The position numbers and the translations under genes were made by a program. From contig NZ_JAFKOJ010000001.1 in NCBI RefSeq assembly GCF_017303275.1, forward strand, positions 682,001 through 746,000: a DNA stretch of 64,000 nucleotides, given 5' to 3'. The notes below the pieces were generated by a model. The model ran no database searches and was not told the DNA's origin. It saw nothing but the letters and a program-made list of their open reading frames with translations. Of the stretch, positions 45,348-54,945 are shown piece by piece; positions within the stretch are counted from its first letter, which is position 1, and each line of letters starts with the position of its first letter. The DNA comes from Bacillus sp. NTK034 (lineage in GTDB: Bacteria > Bacillota > Bacilli > Bacillales > Cytobacillaceae).

Positions 45348-46492
45348 AGGTAAAAAAGTTTATGGCAGCATCGATGCCTGATGCGATGAAACAAATCCGT
45401 GCGGAGCTAGGCAAGGATGCTGTAATTCTAAATTCAAGAATAGTATTTACCGGCGGAGTCCTAGGTTTTTTTAAGAAGAGGAATATTGAAGTGATGGCCG
45501 CGGTAGACTCGAATCAGGAATTAGAGCAAAAGCCAGCAGTAAAGCCTGCTGCGGTTCCGTCTCCATCAGACCATAACAAGTGGAATGAAAGAGAAGCTCA
45601 ATTTTCCAGTTCGAAAACTTCAGATGAGCTGATTAGGGAGATAAGCAGCCTGAAAAAGATGATGTCATCTTTGACCAGTACAAAGCAGGCAGGTACTGTT
45701 TACCCTGAAGCGATAAGAGAAGTCCTGTTCATTCTTGATGAGCAGGAAATTGAAAAGTCCGTACAGGATCTGGTGCTTCAAGGGCTAATGGAAAAGTGGT
45801 ATCTGTGCAAAGGGAACGCTAAGGATTCTGAAATAATGGCCTGGCTGCACGATGAACTAATAAAGCAAATTGAGGATATTCCATTCAGTGGGATTTCTTT
45901 CAGCAAAAAATATATTAATGTAGCAGGTCCAACAGGTGTAGGAAAAACTACTACATTGGCAAAAATGGCAGCAGAGTGTGTAATTAAACATAAAAAAAAG
46001 GCTGCATTTATCACAGCAGACACATACAGGATAGCAGCAATCGATCAATTAAAAACCTATGCAAGTATCCTGAATGTACCTTTGGAAGTTTGCTACACAA
46101 TAGAAGATTTCAGACATGCAGCCGATAAACTGAAAGAATATGACTTGGTTTTAATTGATACAGCAGGGCGGAATTTCAGAAACAAACAGTATGTAGAAGA
46201 TTTAAAGAATGTCATTGATTTTGAGAATGATATGGAAACCTTTTTAGTGCTTTCGCTTACCGCGAAACAAAAGGATATGGAAGATATCTATAACCAGTTT
46301 TCCATTATAGACATTGATAAGCTTATCTTCACAAAGGCAGATGAAACCTCAACTTATGGTTCCATGTATAACATAATTCACAAATATAAAAAAGGTGCTG
46401 CTTATATTACAAATGGACAGGATGTTCCTGATGATATCCTGATGGCAGGGCCAGAGGTTATTGTTAATCAACTAATGGGGAATAAGAAATGA
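45344..46492 (+). CDS. flhF: Flagellar placement GTPase FlhF
   Basis: An SRP-type GTPase that controls flagellar position and number with FlhG. The 382-residue protein has an N-terminal B domain, an N domain and a G domain with [19 protein letters not shown] and FTKADE motifs. It starts at TTG 45344 overlapping the flhA stop; GGGGTGGTG lies upstream. It is paralogous to the Ffh at 4561-5913. Confidence 0.96.
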   Translation: MKVKKFMAASMPDAMKQIRAELGKDAVILNSRIVFTGGVLGFFKKRNIEVMAAVDSNQELEQKPAVKPAAVPSPSDHNKWNEREAQFSSSKTSDELIREISSLKKMMSSLTSTKQAGTVYPEAIREVLFILDEQEIEKSVQDLVLQGLMEKWYLCKGNAKDSEIMAWLHDELIKQIEDIPFSGISFSKKYINVAGPTGVGKTTTLAKMAAECVIKHKKKAAFITADTYRIAAIDQLKTYASILNVPLEVCYTIEDFRHAADKLKEYDLVLIDTAGRNFRNKQYVEDLKNVIDFENDMETFLVLSLTAKQKDMEDIYNQFSIIDIDKLIFTKADETSTYGSMYNIIHKYKKGAAYITNGQDVPDDILMAGPEVIVNQLMGNKK

Positions 46493-47361
46493 ACGATCAG
46501 GCAGAAAGGCTAAGAGCCAGGCTGAAAGAAGTAGACAGCCGAAATCATCAATTTAAAACAATAGCAGTTGTAAGCGGAAAAGGGGGAGTAGGGAAATCTA
46601 ATTTTTCATTGAATTTTTCCATTTCCCTATGCAAAAACGGGCACAGGGTATTGTTATTCGATTTGGATATTGGTATGGGAAATATTGAGATTCTAATGGG
46701 AAGGTCGGCTAAATATTCAATTGCTGACTTTTTAGAAAAAAATATCCCACTGAAAAATATTATTTCTGAGGGACCTCAGGGACTTGACTATATTGGCGGA
46801 GGGTCTGGCCTTTCGCATTTTGTGAAACTGGATGATGAGCAAATTTCCAGATTCACAGGAGAACTTGCTGATCTCATTCAAAATTATGATTATATCATCT
46901 TTGATATGGGTGCTGGCATTACAGAAGAATCGGCGAAGTTCATACTCTCAGTCCAGGAAATTGCGGTTATTACTACACCAGAACCAACGTCTATCACTGA
47001 TGCATACTCAGTAATGAAGCATATACATCTTTTGGATGATAATATTCCATTTCATTTGGTCATTAATCGATCTGAAGGAGAGAGAGAAGGGCAGGAAACG
47101 TATAAGAGGATTTCTGCTGTCGTCTCAAGATTTTTAGGGAGGAAAGCTGACCTCTTAGGAATCATTCCGGATGATCGCAGCTTACAGCAGGCTGTTAAAC
47201 GGCAAGTCCCTTTCATTTTGCATCAAGGGAATTCAGCGGCTTCGAAAGCAATTCGGAATATGACTGAGAAAGTTGGCGGAAGGCCTATCGGCCATACTGG
47301 TGAACTCCATTCTGCCCAATTTATTACAAAACTGAAAAAATTTCTTTTTAATAGGGGGTGA
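46489..47361 (+). CDS. flhG: MinD-like ATPase FlhG (YlxH)
   Basis: Activates the FlhF GTPase and helps position C-ring assembly. The 290-residue protein carries an N-terminal amphipathic helix with the FlhF-activating DQAERLRARL stretch, the deviant Walker A VSGKGGVGKSN near residues 29-39, and FDLDIGMGN. It overlaps the flhF stop. The C-terminal part includes a probable membrane-targeting helix. Confidence 0.95.
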   Translation: MNDQAERLRARLKEVDSRNHQFKTIAVVSGKGGVGKSNFSLNFSISLCKNGHRVLLFDLDIGMGNIEILMGRSAKYSIADFLEKNIPLKNIISEGPQGLDYIGGGSGLSHFVKLDDEQISRFTGELADLIQNYDYIIFDMGAGITEESAKFILSVQEIAVITTPEPTSITDAYSVMKHIHLLDDNIPFHLVINRSEGEREGQETYKRISAVVSRFLGRKADLLGIIPDDRSLQQAVKRQVPFILHQGNSAASKAIRNMTEKVGGRPIGHTGELHSAQFITKLKKFLFNRG

Positions 47362-47367
47362 ATCAGC

Positions 47368-48465
47368 ATGAAGATAGTCAGAGTGCTTGTAGTAGATGAT
47401 TCAGCCTTTATGAGAAAACTGATAGCGGATTTCCTTTCTGAAGATGACAGAATTCAAGTTGTCGGTACAGCCAGAAATGGGGAAGAGGGACTAAGGAAGA
47501 TAAAAGAATTAAATCCTGACGCAGTAACCATGGATGTTGAAATGCCGGTTTTAAATGGCCTGGAAGCTCTCAAAATTATCATGAAGACCATGCCGGTCCC
47601 TGTAGTGATGCTTTCAAGCACCACGAAGGCAGGAGCTGAAAACACCCTCACAGCTATGGAATATGGTGCAGTAGATTTTATTGCGAAGCCATCAGGTCCA
47701 ATCTCACTGGACCTGCATAAAATAAAAACTGAATTAACTGAAAAAATAGTACAGGCGAGCAATGCTAATTTGAAAGGGCTGGTTAAATTTTCAGCTATTG
47801 GAAAAAAATCTGCCGTACTTCAGCAAAATTATAGTAAAATAGAACCATGTCAATCTATACAGATCAGCCGATCTGCTTTCATACCGAACTCAAATCTCAG
47901 AAAGCTAGTTTGCATAGGTACTTCGACAGGCGGACCGCGTGCTCTTCAAAGAGTGCTGAGTGACCTTCCTGGAAATCTTAGTGCACCGGTCCTGGTTGTA
48001 CAGCATATGCCTGCCGGATTTACGAAATCGCTGGCAATCAGATTAAACGGTTTATCAGATTTAACGGTAAAGGAAGCTGAGGAAGGGGATATTCTTCAGA
48101 ACGGCACGGCATATATAGCTCCAGGTGGCTTTCATCTGACTGCAGTAAGATCAGGCAATGATCTTGTTATTCATCTGGATGATTCACCGCCAAGGAACGG
48201 ACACAGGCCTTCGGTTGATGTGATGTTTGAGTCATTAGGTGAAATTAATGGGATTCAAATAACTGCTGTTATCATGACAGGAATGGGTGCAGATGGAAAA
48301 AATGGCCTGATGGCAATGAAGAAAAACGTTGAAGTAAAGGCCATTGCTGAATCAAAAGAAACATCGATTGTATTTGGAATGCCGAGAGCAGTGGTTGAGT
48401 CCGGTCTGGCAGATGATGTGCAGAATATTGAACGTATAGCAGAATCCATATTGAAATTTGTTTAA
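47368..48465 (+). CDS. cheB: Chemotaxis methylesterase CheB
   Basis: Removes methyl groups from chemoreceptors. The 365-residue protein has an N-terminal receiver domain (Asp56 in VTMDVEMPVLNG), a linker of about 40 residues, and a methylesterase domain with catalytic Ser186 (GTSTGGP), His213 (QHMPAGF) and Asp309 (GMGADG). AGGGGGTG precedes the ATG. It lies just upstream of cheA. Confidence 0.97.
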   Translation: MKIVRVLVVDDSAFMRKLIADFLSEDDRIQVVGTARNGEEGLRKIKELNPDAVTMDVEMPVLNGLEALKIIMKTMPVPVVMLSSTTKAGAENTLTAMEYGAVDFIAKPSGPISLDLHKIKTELTEKIVQASNANLKGLVKFSAIGKKSAVLQQNYSKIEPCQSIQISRSAFIPNSNLRKLVCIGTSTGGPRALQRVLSDLPGNLSAPVLVVQHMPAGFTKSLAIRLNGLSDLTVKEAEEGDILQNGTAYIAPGGFHLTAVRSGNDLVIHLDDSPPRNGHRPSVDVMFESLGEINGIQITAVIMTGMGADGKNGLMAMKKNVEVKAIAESKETSIVFGMPRAVVESGLADDVQNIERIAESILKFV

Positions 48466-48484
48466 AGCCGAGGGGTGCAGGCAC

Positions 48485-50521
48485 ATGGAGATGAATCAAT
48501 ATTTAGAAGTATTTATTGAAGAAAGCAAGGAGCATTTGCAGGCGTGCAATGAACAGCTTCTTGAATTAGAGAAAAATCCTGAAGATATAAAAATAGTTAA
48601 TGAGATATTCAGGTCAGCGCATACGCTTAAAGGCATGTCAGCCACCATGGGGTACGAAGATCTAGCAAATCTAACCCATCAAATGGAAAATGTGCTTGAT
48701 GCAATCAGAAATCAGAAAATTAAAGTAAATGCTGAAATTCTGGATGTCGTTTTTCTGGCTGTTGATGATCTTGAAGCAATGGTCCAGTCAATTGCGGAAG
48801 GCGGTGACGGCAAAAGGGATGTTTCCGAAGCAGTAGAAAAATTAATGCTGATCGAAAAAGGGGAAAGTCCGGCACAGTCTTCGGCAAGAGCTGAAACGGC
48901 GGCAGCCATTGCAGAACCGCAAGGACTGATCAAGACTACATATGATGATTTTGAATGGACAGTTATTCAGCAATCGAAGGAGCAGGGCTTTGAGTCCTAT
49001 GAAATATCAATAGCATTGCGGGCAGATTGCCTGCTGAAAGCTGCCAGAGTATATATGGTTTTTGAAGTACTCGAGAAGAGTGGGGAAGTGATCAAAGCAA
49101 CACCATCAGTTGAGCAGCTCGAAGAAGAGCAATTTGATCAGGAATTCTCCGTAACAATTGTGACAAAAGAAACAACTGAAGCTATCCGTCAGAAACTCTT
49201 GAAGGTATCGGAAGTGGAAAGAATAGAAGTGCTGCCGCTATCTATGGGGGACTATAGCCTTCAGGAAGCTGTGAAAGTGGAAGAAGCTGCACTGCCTGCC
49301 GCGGAAGAGGTCGCAGAGGCTGCTTCAGATATGCCAAAAGAGGAGAAGAAAGCCCCGGCAGCAAAGCAAGTCAGCAATAAAACGATTAGGGTAAATATCG
49401 AGAGATTGGATATCCTTATGAATCTGTTTGAAGAATTGGTGATTGACAGAGGAAGGCTTGAACAAATATCCAAGGAATTAAACAATCAGGAACTGCATGA
49501 AACGGTTGAGCATATGTCAAGGATCTCAGGAGACCTTCAGAATATTATTCTGAATATGCGAATGGTCCCAATTGAAACGGTATTTAATCGTTTTCCAAGA
49601 ATGGTCAGACAATTGGCAAGGGATTTAAATAAAAAGATCAATCTCGAAATTGTCGGGGCAGAAACTGAACTTGACCGGACGGTTATTGATGAAATTGGCG
49701 ATCCGCTTGTGCACTTAATCCGAAATGCATTGGACCATGGGGTTGAAACACCAGAAGTCCGCAAAGAAAATGGAAAAAGTGAAGAAGGAAATGTCGTATT
49801 AAAGGCATATCACAGCGGCAATCATGTGTTCATTGAAATAGAGGACGATGGTGCAGGCATAAACAAAGATAAGGTTATTAAGAAAGCACTGAAAAACGGT
49901 ATCATTACAGAGCAAACGGCTTCCACTCTAACGGACAAACAAGCTTATGAACTGATTTTTGCTTCTGGCTTCTCGACTGCGGATAAAATCTCAGATGTTT
50001 CCGGTCGGGGTGTGGGGCTTGATGTTGTAAAGAATACAATCGAGTCATTGGGAGGATCAGTTTCAATTGATTCAAAAGTGGGACAGGGATCCATTTTCTC
50101 CATACAGCTGCCATTAACCTTATCCATTATTTCAGTCATGCTAGTTGAGATTGAGAAGGAAAAATATGCAATCCCTCTATCGTCTATTATTGAAACAGCT
50201 ATTATCAGAAAAGGAGACATCTTAAGTGCACATAATCAAAAGGTGATTGATTTCAGAGGAAAAGTGGTTCCGCTCCTTTCGTTAAAGGAAATCTTTGAGG
50301 TGCCATCCGAGAGTCTGGAAGACGAATTCATTTCTGTTGTCATTGTCAGAAAAGGGGAAAAGATGGCCGGGCTTGTTGTAGATTCCTTTATTGGACAGCA
50401 GGAAGTAGTTTTAAAGTCCCTTGGAAACTACTTAACCAGTGTGTTTGCTATTTCCGGTGCAACCATATTAGGTGATGGACAGGTGGCTCTGATAGTGGAC
50501 TGCAATGCATTGATTAAATAA
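48485..50521 (+). CDS. cheA: Chemotaxis histidine kinase CheA
   Basis: Phosphorylates CheY and CheB in response to receptors. It has 678 residues: P1 with phosphoryl-accepting His46 (SAHTLKGMSATMGY), P2 (about 160-260), an Ala/Glu-rich linker, the P3 dimerisation helices, the P4 ATPase (RNALDHG; GRGVGLDVV), and a C-terminal CheW-like P5. ATG 48485 follows GAGGGGTG and gives MEMNQYL, close to the B. subtilis N-terminus. A longer frame upstream is rejected. Confidence 0.98.
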   Translation: MEMNQYLEVFIEESKEHLQACNEQLLELEKNPEDIKIVNEIFRSAHTLKGMSATMGYEDLANLTHQMENVLDAIRNQKIKVNAEILDVVFLAVDDLEAMVQSIAEGGDGKRDVSEAVEKLMLIEKGESPAQSSARAETAAAIAEPQGLIKTTYDDFEWTVIQQSKEQGFESYEISIALRADCLLKAARVYMVFEVLEKSGEVIKATPSVEQLEEEQFDQEFSVTIVTKETTEAIRQKLLKVSEVERIEVLPLSMGDYSLQEAVKVEEAALPAAEEVAEAASDMPKEEKKAPAAKQVSNKTIRVNIERLDILMNLFEELVIDRGRLEQISKELNNQELHETVEHMSRISGDLQNIILNMRMVPIETVFNRFPRMVRQLARDLNKKINLEIVGAETELDRTVIDEIGDPLVHLIRNALDHGVETPEVRKENGKSEEGNVVLKAYHSGNHVFIEIEDDGAGINKDKVIKKALKNGIITEQTASTLTDKQAYELIFASGFSTADKISDVSGRGVGLDVVKNTIESLGGSVSIDSKVGQGSIFSIQLPLTLSIISVMLVEIEKEKYAIPLSSIIETAIIRKGDILSAHNQKVIDFRGKVVPLLSLKEIFEVPSESLEDEFISVVIVRKGEKMAGLVVDSFIGQQEVVLKSLGNYLTSVFAISGATILGDGQVALIVDCNALIK

Positions 50522-50553
50522 ATTAATTTGACGTTTATAAAGGAGTGAACAGG

Positions 50554-51030
50554 ATGACTGAGACGGCAGCCGCGGATTTAAAATTGATTGTATTTCAGCT
50601 GAAAGATAAAGAGTATGCGATTCCGGTTAATCAGGTGCGTTCAATTGAAAAGGTTGAGCATATAACCCGGGTTCCACGAACAGCAGGCTTTGTAAAAGGA
50701 GTAATCAATTTACGGGGTGTTGTGACGCCGATCATTAGTCTCAGAAGCAGATTTAATCTGGAAGAGGCTGAATATAATGAGCATTCACGAGTAATTATCG
50801 CGGTATTGGATGATATGGAAGTTGGGCTGATTGTAGACTCTGCAAATGATGTCATTGACGTGGCCTTTGAATCGATTGAACCCCCGCCGGAGGTAATCGG
50901 TTCTGAAGAGGCCGATTTTATCAAGGGTGTAACGAAAATCGAAAAGCGATTATTTATCCTTATAGATTTGGAAAGAGTCCTCAATCCTGAAGAATTGGCA
51001 GCTCAGGATGGACAAGGGATAGCGGGATGA
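50554..51030 (+). CDS. cheW: Chemotaxis coupling protein CheW
   Basis: A 158-residue scaffold linking receptors to CheA. The CheW fold is shown by IVFQLKDKEYAIPVNQVRSIEK, GFVKGVINLRGVVTPII and FIKGVTKIEKRLFILIDLER. ATG 50554 follows AAAGGAGTG; the GTG inside that site is rejected. The end overlaps cheC by four bases. Confidence 0.97.
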   Translation: MTETAAADLKLIVFQLKDKEYAIPVNQVRSIEKVEHITRVPRTAGFVKGVINLRGVVTPIISLRSRFNLEEAEYNEHSRVIIAVLDDMEVGLIVDSANDVIDVAFESIEPPPEVIGSEEADFIKGVTKIEKRLFILIDLERVLNPEELAAQDGQGIAG

Positions 51031-51668
51031 ATTTTTTAGACAAGAATATCAGCAGCCTGAAATTGGATATTCTTAAAGAAATCGGGAATATTGGAGCAGG
51101 ACATGCGGCGACTGCATTATCAACTCTTCTTAATAAAAAAATTGATATGTCTGTCCCGGATGTAAAAATAGTTTCTTTTGATGAAATGATCAATATGGCT
51201 GGAGGGGCAGAAAATGTAGTGGCCGGGGTGTTTCTGAGGATAGAAGGAGACGCCCCTGGCAGCATGTTTTTTGTCCTGCCTCTTGAACAGGCTGAAATCT
51301 TTATTCGGGAACTGCCTGGAAACATACCTTTCTGTACAGATGAGCTGCCATATGATGAACTTGCATTATCGGCACTTCAGGAGCTTGGAAACATTCTCTC
51401 AGGTTCTTATTTATCTTCTTTATCGGATTTTACGAAACTATCACTTTTTCCTTCAGTGCCGATGCTAAGCATCGATATGGTGGGAGCAATAATTGGCACG
51501 GGGCTGCTGGAAATTTCACAAGTGAGCGATTACGCTATAGTCATTGATACAGCTTTAAATGAAGAAGTCCATAATACGGATGCTGTAAATGGCCACTTTT
51601 TTTTGCTTCCAGATCCTGAATCATTTCAAATTATTTTTAAGGCCTTGGGAGTCTCAGAGCATGAATAA
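51027..51668 (+). CDS. cheC: CheY-P phosphatase CheC
   Basis: Dephosphorylates CheY-P and binds CheD in the Bacillus adaptation system. The 213-residue protein shows the two phosphatase helices: Glu18 and Asn21 in [16 protein letters not shown], and the second in [17 protein letters not shown]. It overlaps cheW at the start and cheD at the end, so all three are coupled. Confidence 0.96.
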   Translation: MNFLDKNISSLKLDILKEIGNIGAGHAATALSTLLNKKIDMSVPDVKIVSFDEMINMAGGAENVVAGVFLRIEGDAPGSMFFVLPLEQAEIFIRELPGNIPFCTDELPYDELALSALQELGNILSGSYLSSLSDFTKLSLFPSVPMLSIDMVGAIIGTGLLEISQVSDYAIVIDTALNEEVHNTDAVNGHFFLLPDPESFQIIFKALGVSEHE

Positions 51669-52158
51669 TCTTCTTGAAGTTGTAAAAGTTGGCATCGCAG
51701 ATATGAATATTGTGAAAACCCCCAGCTTAATCAGGACATCAGGACTTGGTTCCTGTGTCGGTGTGGTTCTATATGACCTCAGTGCAGAAATTGCCGGGCT
51801 TGCACATATTATGCTGCCTGATTCATCTCTTGCCAAAGGTACGAGCTTTAATTCAGCTAAATATGCTGATACAGCTATCAGTGACTTAGTGAGCCTTCTT
51901 TCGAAAAGTGGAGCAAGACCAACAGGATTAAAAGCGAAAATTGCCGGCGGAGCTCAAATGTTTAAGTACTCTTCTGGAAGTGATTTAATGAGGATTGGCC
52001 CAAGGAATGTAGAGGCGGTAAAAAAAGAACTCTCATCTTTAAAAATTGCCATTTTAGGGGAAGATGTGGGGGGCCATAGCGGCAGAACTATCGAATTCAA
52101 CCCTCAATCAGGAGAACTAATGATTCGGACTGTAAACAAAGGCCAAGTGATTATTTAA
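51661..52158 (+). CDS. cheD: Chemoreceptor glutamine deamidase CheD
   Basis: Deamidates receptor glutamines and stimulates CheC. The 165-residue protein has catalytic Cys32 ([12 protein letters not shown]) and His49 (GLAHIMLP), with the conserved KIAGGAQMF. The ATG is inside the end of cheC. It is the last gene of the continuous fla/che operon; a 281-base gap follows before sigD. Confidence 0.96.
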   Translation: MNNLLEVVKVGIADMNIVKTPSLIRTSGLGSCVGVVLYDLSAEIAGLAHIMLPDSSLAKGTSFNSAKYADTAISDLVSLLSKSGARPTGLKAKIAGGAQMFKYSSGSDLMRIGPRNVEAVKKELSSLKIAILGEDVGGHSGRTIEFNPQSGELMIRTVNKGQVII

Positions 52159-52388
52159 GCTCCAGATTTATGAATTTGCAGTTAGTGAATCAGCTTTTTT
52201 ATTTCGGCTTTATAAATCTTTAAAGCAAAATCGCAAATAACAAGATTATCACCGCTAGCCATAAAATCAGATTTTTCTCCGGCTTATTTATAAATCTCTA
52301 CAATAACTCTTCGAAGAAAACCTCCCCTCTTTATCGATTAAAAAGTGAGCGGTGAAGGCTGAAGTTAATATTTTTATAGGAAACATTT

Positions 52389-52397
52389 TGATATACT
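52389..52397 (+). promoter_or_regulatory. Predicted extended -10 promoter for sigD
   Basis: TGATATACT (TG at 52389-52390, TATACT at 52392-52397) is a perfect extended -10; the -35 region (TATTTT near 52369) is poor. It lies about 43 bases before sigD in a 281-base gap that does not exist in B. subtilis. A partial cre-like ATGGAAACGTTTG follows at 52414-52426, next to the ribosome site. Confidence 0.45.
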
Positions 52398-52439
52398 AAC
52401 AATAGTTAATAGAAATGGAAACGTTTGAGGAGGATGGCC

Positions 52440-53195
52440 ATGGCAGACCTGATAACTGAAGAAAGCACATACTGGGCTAAATGGGTCGACTCTCGAGATG
52501 CTCAAGCGGGGAATTTTCTTGTGAAAAAATATTTGCCTCTTGTAAGCTATCATGTACAGCGGATATCCGCTACCCTGCCGAAGAATGTTTCAAGAGATGA
52601 TATTCGAAGCCTGGGGCTAATGGGGTTATATGACGCGCTGGAAAAATTTGATCCTGCAAGAGATTTGAAATTTGATACATATGCTTCTTTTCGCATTCGC
52701 GGTGCAATTCTTGATGGATTAAGAAAAGAAGATTGGCTTCCCCGAAGTACGCGGGATAAGGCGAAAAAAATTGAAGCTGCCATTGAGAAGCTGGAGCAGC
52801 GGCTGATGCGAAATGCAACTGTTCATGAAATTGCTGAAGAAGCAGAGATGCAGGAAGATGAAGTATATTCTGTTATGAACGAACATTTTTACGCAAACAT
52901 CCTTTCAATTGATGAACAGCCCGATGCTGAAGAAAAAGATGGCAGTTACTCCATTAAGGATGAAAAAGCAATTATTCCAGAAGAAAAGGTATTAAAGAAT
53001 GAAATTTTGGAAGAAATGGCTGAAAAAATCTTACAATTAAATGAAAAAGAACAGCTGGTGCTAAGTTTATTTTATAAAGAGGAATTAACGCTGACAGAAA
53101 TTGGCGAAGTAATGGGTTTATCTACCTCCCGTATATCCCAAATACATTCAAAGTCAATTTTTAAGCTGAGGCAGCTGCTGGAAAAAGCAATATAA
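52440..53195 (+). CDS. sigD: RNA polymerase sigma factor SigD (FliA/RpsF type)
   Basis: Directs late flagellar, chemotaxis and autolysin genes. The 251-residue protein has region 2 (DIRSLGLMGLYDALEKFDPARDLKFDTYASFRIRGAILD, in outline), region 3 and a region 4 helix-turn-helix (LTLTEIGEVMGLSTSRISQIHS-type). ATG 52440 follows GAGGAGG by six bases; the ATG at 52434 is too close. It has its own predicted promoter, so it may be expressed apart from fla/che. Confidence 0.97.
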   Translation: MADLITEESTYWAKWVDSRDAQAGNFLVKKYLPLVSYHVQRISATLPKNVSRDDIRSLGLMGLYDALEKFDPARDLKFDTYASFRIRGAILDGLRKEDWLPRSTRDKAKKIEAAIEKLEQRLMRNATVHEIAEEAEMQEDEVYSVMNEHFYANILSIDEQPDAEEKDGSYSIKDEKAIIPEEKVLKNEILEEMAEKILQLNEKEQLVLSLFYKEELTLTEIGEVMGLSTSRISQIHSKSIFKLRQLLEKAI

Positions 53196-53232
53196 TCTTA
53201 TGTCATTTCTTTCTGCAAAGGAAGGAATCAGC

Positions 53233-54618
53233 ATGGAAAAATTTCAAATTTTAGTCGATGCTCAACGCTTAGCTGCATTGATTAAGCCGTTAGATATTAA
53301 TAAGCTGGATGGAGCCGTTCACTCTGAATATTTGCACAAATTGCTTACTGACGAAAAAATCACATTTGGTGTAAGCGAAGAAATAATCCAGAGTATCTGC
53401 AAAGACCCTTTCTCAGTGGAATATCCCATTTTAGTAGCAAAAGGAATTCCTGCAGAAAACGGCAGTGATGCATACCTGTTAAATGAAGTCTCTTTTGACC
53501 AGCAAACGAGGAGAAAGGGGTTTAATTTTAGAGATGTTCTCCATATTCCTTCTGTTAAACAGGGACAGCTCCTGGCATCTGTAATTCCTTCTACCCCCGG
53601 TGCTCCCGGAAAAGATATTTTTGGACAGTCCATACCAGCAAGGAATGGAAAACCTTTAAGAGTCAAAGCAGGAAACAATGTATTAGAAAATGGCGGCAAA
53701 TATTATTCGCTAATGGATGGTCAGGTTAGCTTTACTCCAATCAGCATTTCTGTAAATCCGGTGTTTGAAGTGATAGGCGACCTTGATTTGAAAACCGGGA
53801 ATATAAATTTTGTTGGGAATGTTATGATACGCGGCAATGTTCCTGCCGGTTATGAAATTAAAGCTGGAGGCGACATCATTGTTACCGGTCTGGTGGAAGG
53901 CTCTTTCCTTCAGGCTGATGGCAATGTGCTTATTTCTGGCGGAATTTCCGGAAGTCATAGAGGTTCAGTTATATCGGGTGGCTCTGTTCAGGCAGCATAT
54001 CTAAATCAGGCAAAAGTGAAGGCTGAACAGGACGTAGTTATTACAAAGTCAATCCTTCACAGTCATGTACATGCTGGCGGAGCGATCAGGTGCGGCGGCG
54101 CTTTGGTCATTGGAGGCAAGCTTCTGTCCGGCTCTGATATGGAGATTAAAGAGCTGGGGAATCACTTATTTACTAAAACGGAGCTTTTTGCAGGGATGGA
54201 CTCCAAATTGGCTAAGGCCGAAAAAGATCTCTTAAACGAATCAGCCAGACTGCAGGAAACAATCAAAAAGCTGGATAGTATTGAAGGAAGACTGACAGAA
54301 ATGGCCAGGCTTACAGGAAATCTGTCGGAAGAGCAAAGAACTATTATTCTCAAACAAAGGGCCACAAAAGCCCATTTGCAGGATAAATTGACCAAACTTA
54401 ATGAAGAGCTTGCCGAACTGGAAAAAGAAAAAGAAGAAAAAATAAATGCTTCGATTCTTATCTATGGGAAGGTTTATCCAAACACTACTATGCATTTTGG
54501 AAAATATTCAAAAGTGATCCGGCAGACAGTTAAATCATTTAAGTTCCGTTTTTCAAATGGAGAAATAAGAAGTGATCCTTTAGAAACAGCCAAAAACGAT
54601 CCTTTAATAAGGAAGTGA
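53233..54618 (+). CDS. DUF342 (FapA-type) beta-helix protein
   Basis: A 461-residue soluble protein. Residues 1-170 form an N-terminal domain with SGIPATNG-like features; residues about 180-310 are a right-handed beta-helix rich in Gly-Gly-Asp repeats (KAGGDIIVTGLVEGSFLQAD; ISGGISGSHRGSVISGG). Residues 325-420 form a coiled coil, and a short C-terminal domain follows. This is the DUF342/FapA family, of unknown biochemical function and often near motility genes. ATG 53233 follows AAGGAAGGAA. It follows sigD by 37 bases. Confidence 0.85.
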   Translation: MEKFQILVDAQRLAALIKPLDINKLDGAVHSEYLHKLLTDEKITFGVSEEIIQSICKDPFSVEYPILVAKGIPAENGSDAYLLNEVSFDQQTRRKGFNFRDVLHIPSVKQGQLLASVIPSTPGAPGKDIFGQSIPARNGKPLRVKAGNNVLENGGKYYSLMDGQVSFTPISISVNPVFEVIGDLDLKTGNINFVGNVMIRGNVPAGYEIKAGGDIIVTGLVEGSFLQADGNVLISGGISGSHRGSVISGGSVQAAYLNQAKVKAEQDVVITKSILHSHVHAGGAIRCGGALVIGGKLLSGSDMEIKELGNHLFTKTELFAGMDSKLAKAEKDLLNESARLQETIKKLDSIEGRLTEMARLTGNLSEEQRTIILKQRATKAHLQDKLTKLNEELAELEKEKEEKINASILIYGKVYPNTTMHFGKYSKVIRQTVKSFKFRFSNGEIRSDPLETAKNDPLIRK

Positions 54619-54624
54619 TCCGGG

Positions 54625-54936
54625 ATGAGTTTAAAATCAATAGAACTGCAGATAGCACTGCCAAGAACGTTTGACGCAGGTAAAATCCAGGATCAGCTTC
54701 AGCAGAGGGGACAGGCAATCAGCGGGTTTGCTGCCGAAAGCACACGGGAAAATGCTGAGAAACGGCGGACGACCGTGATAAAACATGAGCAAAAACAAAA
54801 TGTCACTCTTTTCAATGATGAAAGCGAAAGCCAAAAAGAGGCCGGTGGACATGATCGGAAAGAAAATCAGAAAAAGGATAACCATGACAAACAGAACCAT
54901 CCATACAAAGGGAAGGTTATTGACTACAGCGGATAG
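54625..54936 (+). CDS. Small unrecognised protein between the DUF342 gene and swrB
   Basis: A 103-residue protein I do not recognise as a named family. Residues 1-35 are regular (MSLKSIELQIALPRTFDAGK), followed by a highly charged Lys/Glu/Asp/His-rich, probably unstructured segment and an end HPYKGKVIDYSG that looks like a conserved short motif. Spacing of six and nine bases to its neighbours and a GGGATG-type ribosome site argue that it is translated. The layout suggests a binding partner for a neighbour rather than an enzyme. Confidence 0.6.
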   Translation: MSLKSIELQIALPRTFDAGKIQDQLQQRGQAISGFAAESTRENAEKRRTTVIKHEQKQNVTLFNDESESQKEAGGHDRKENQKKDNHDKQNHPYKGKVIDYSG

Positions 54937-54945
54937 AGGGATATC

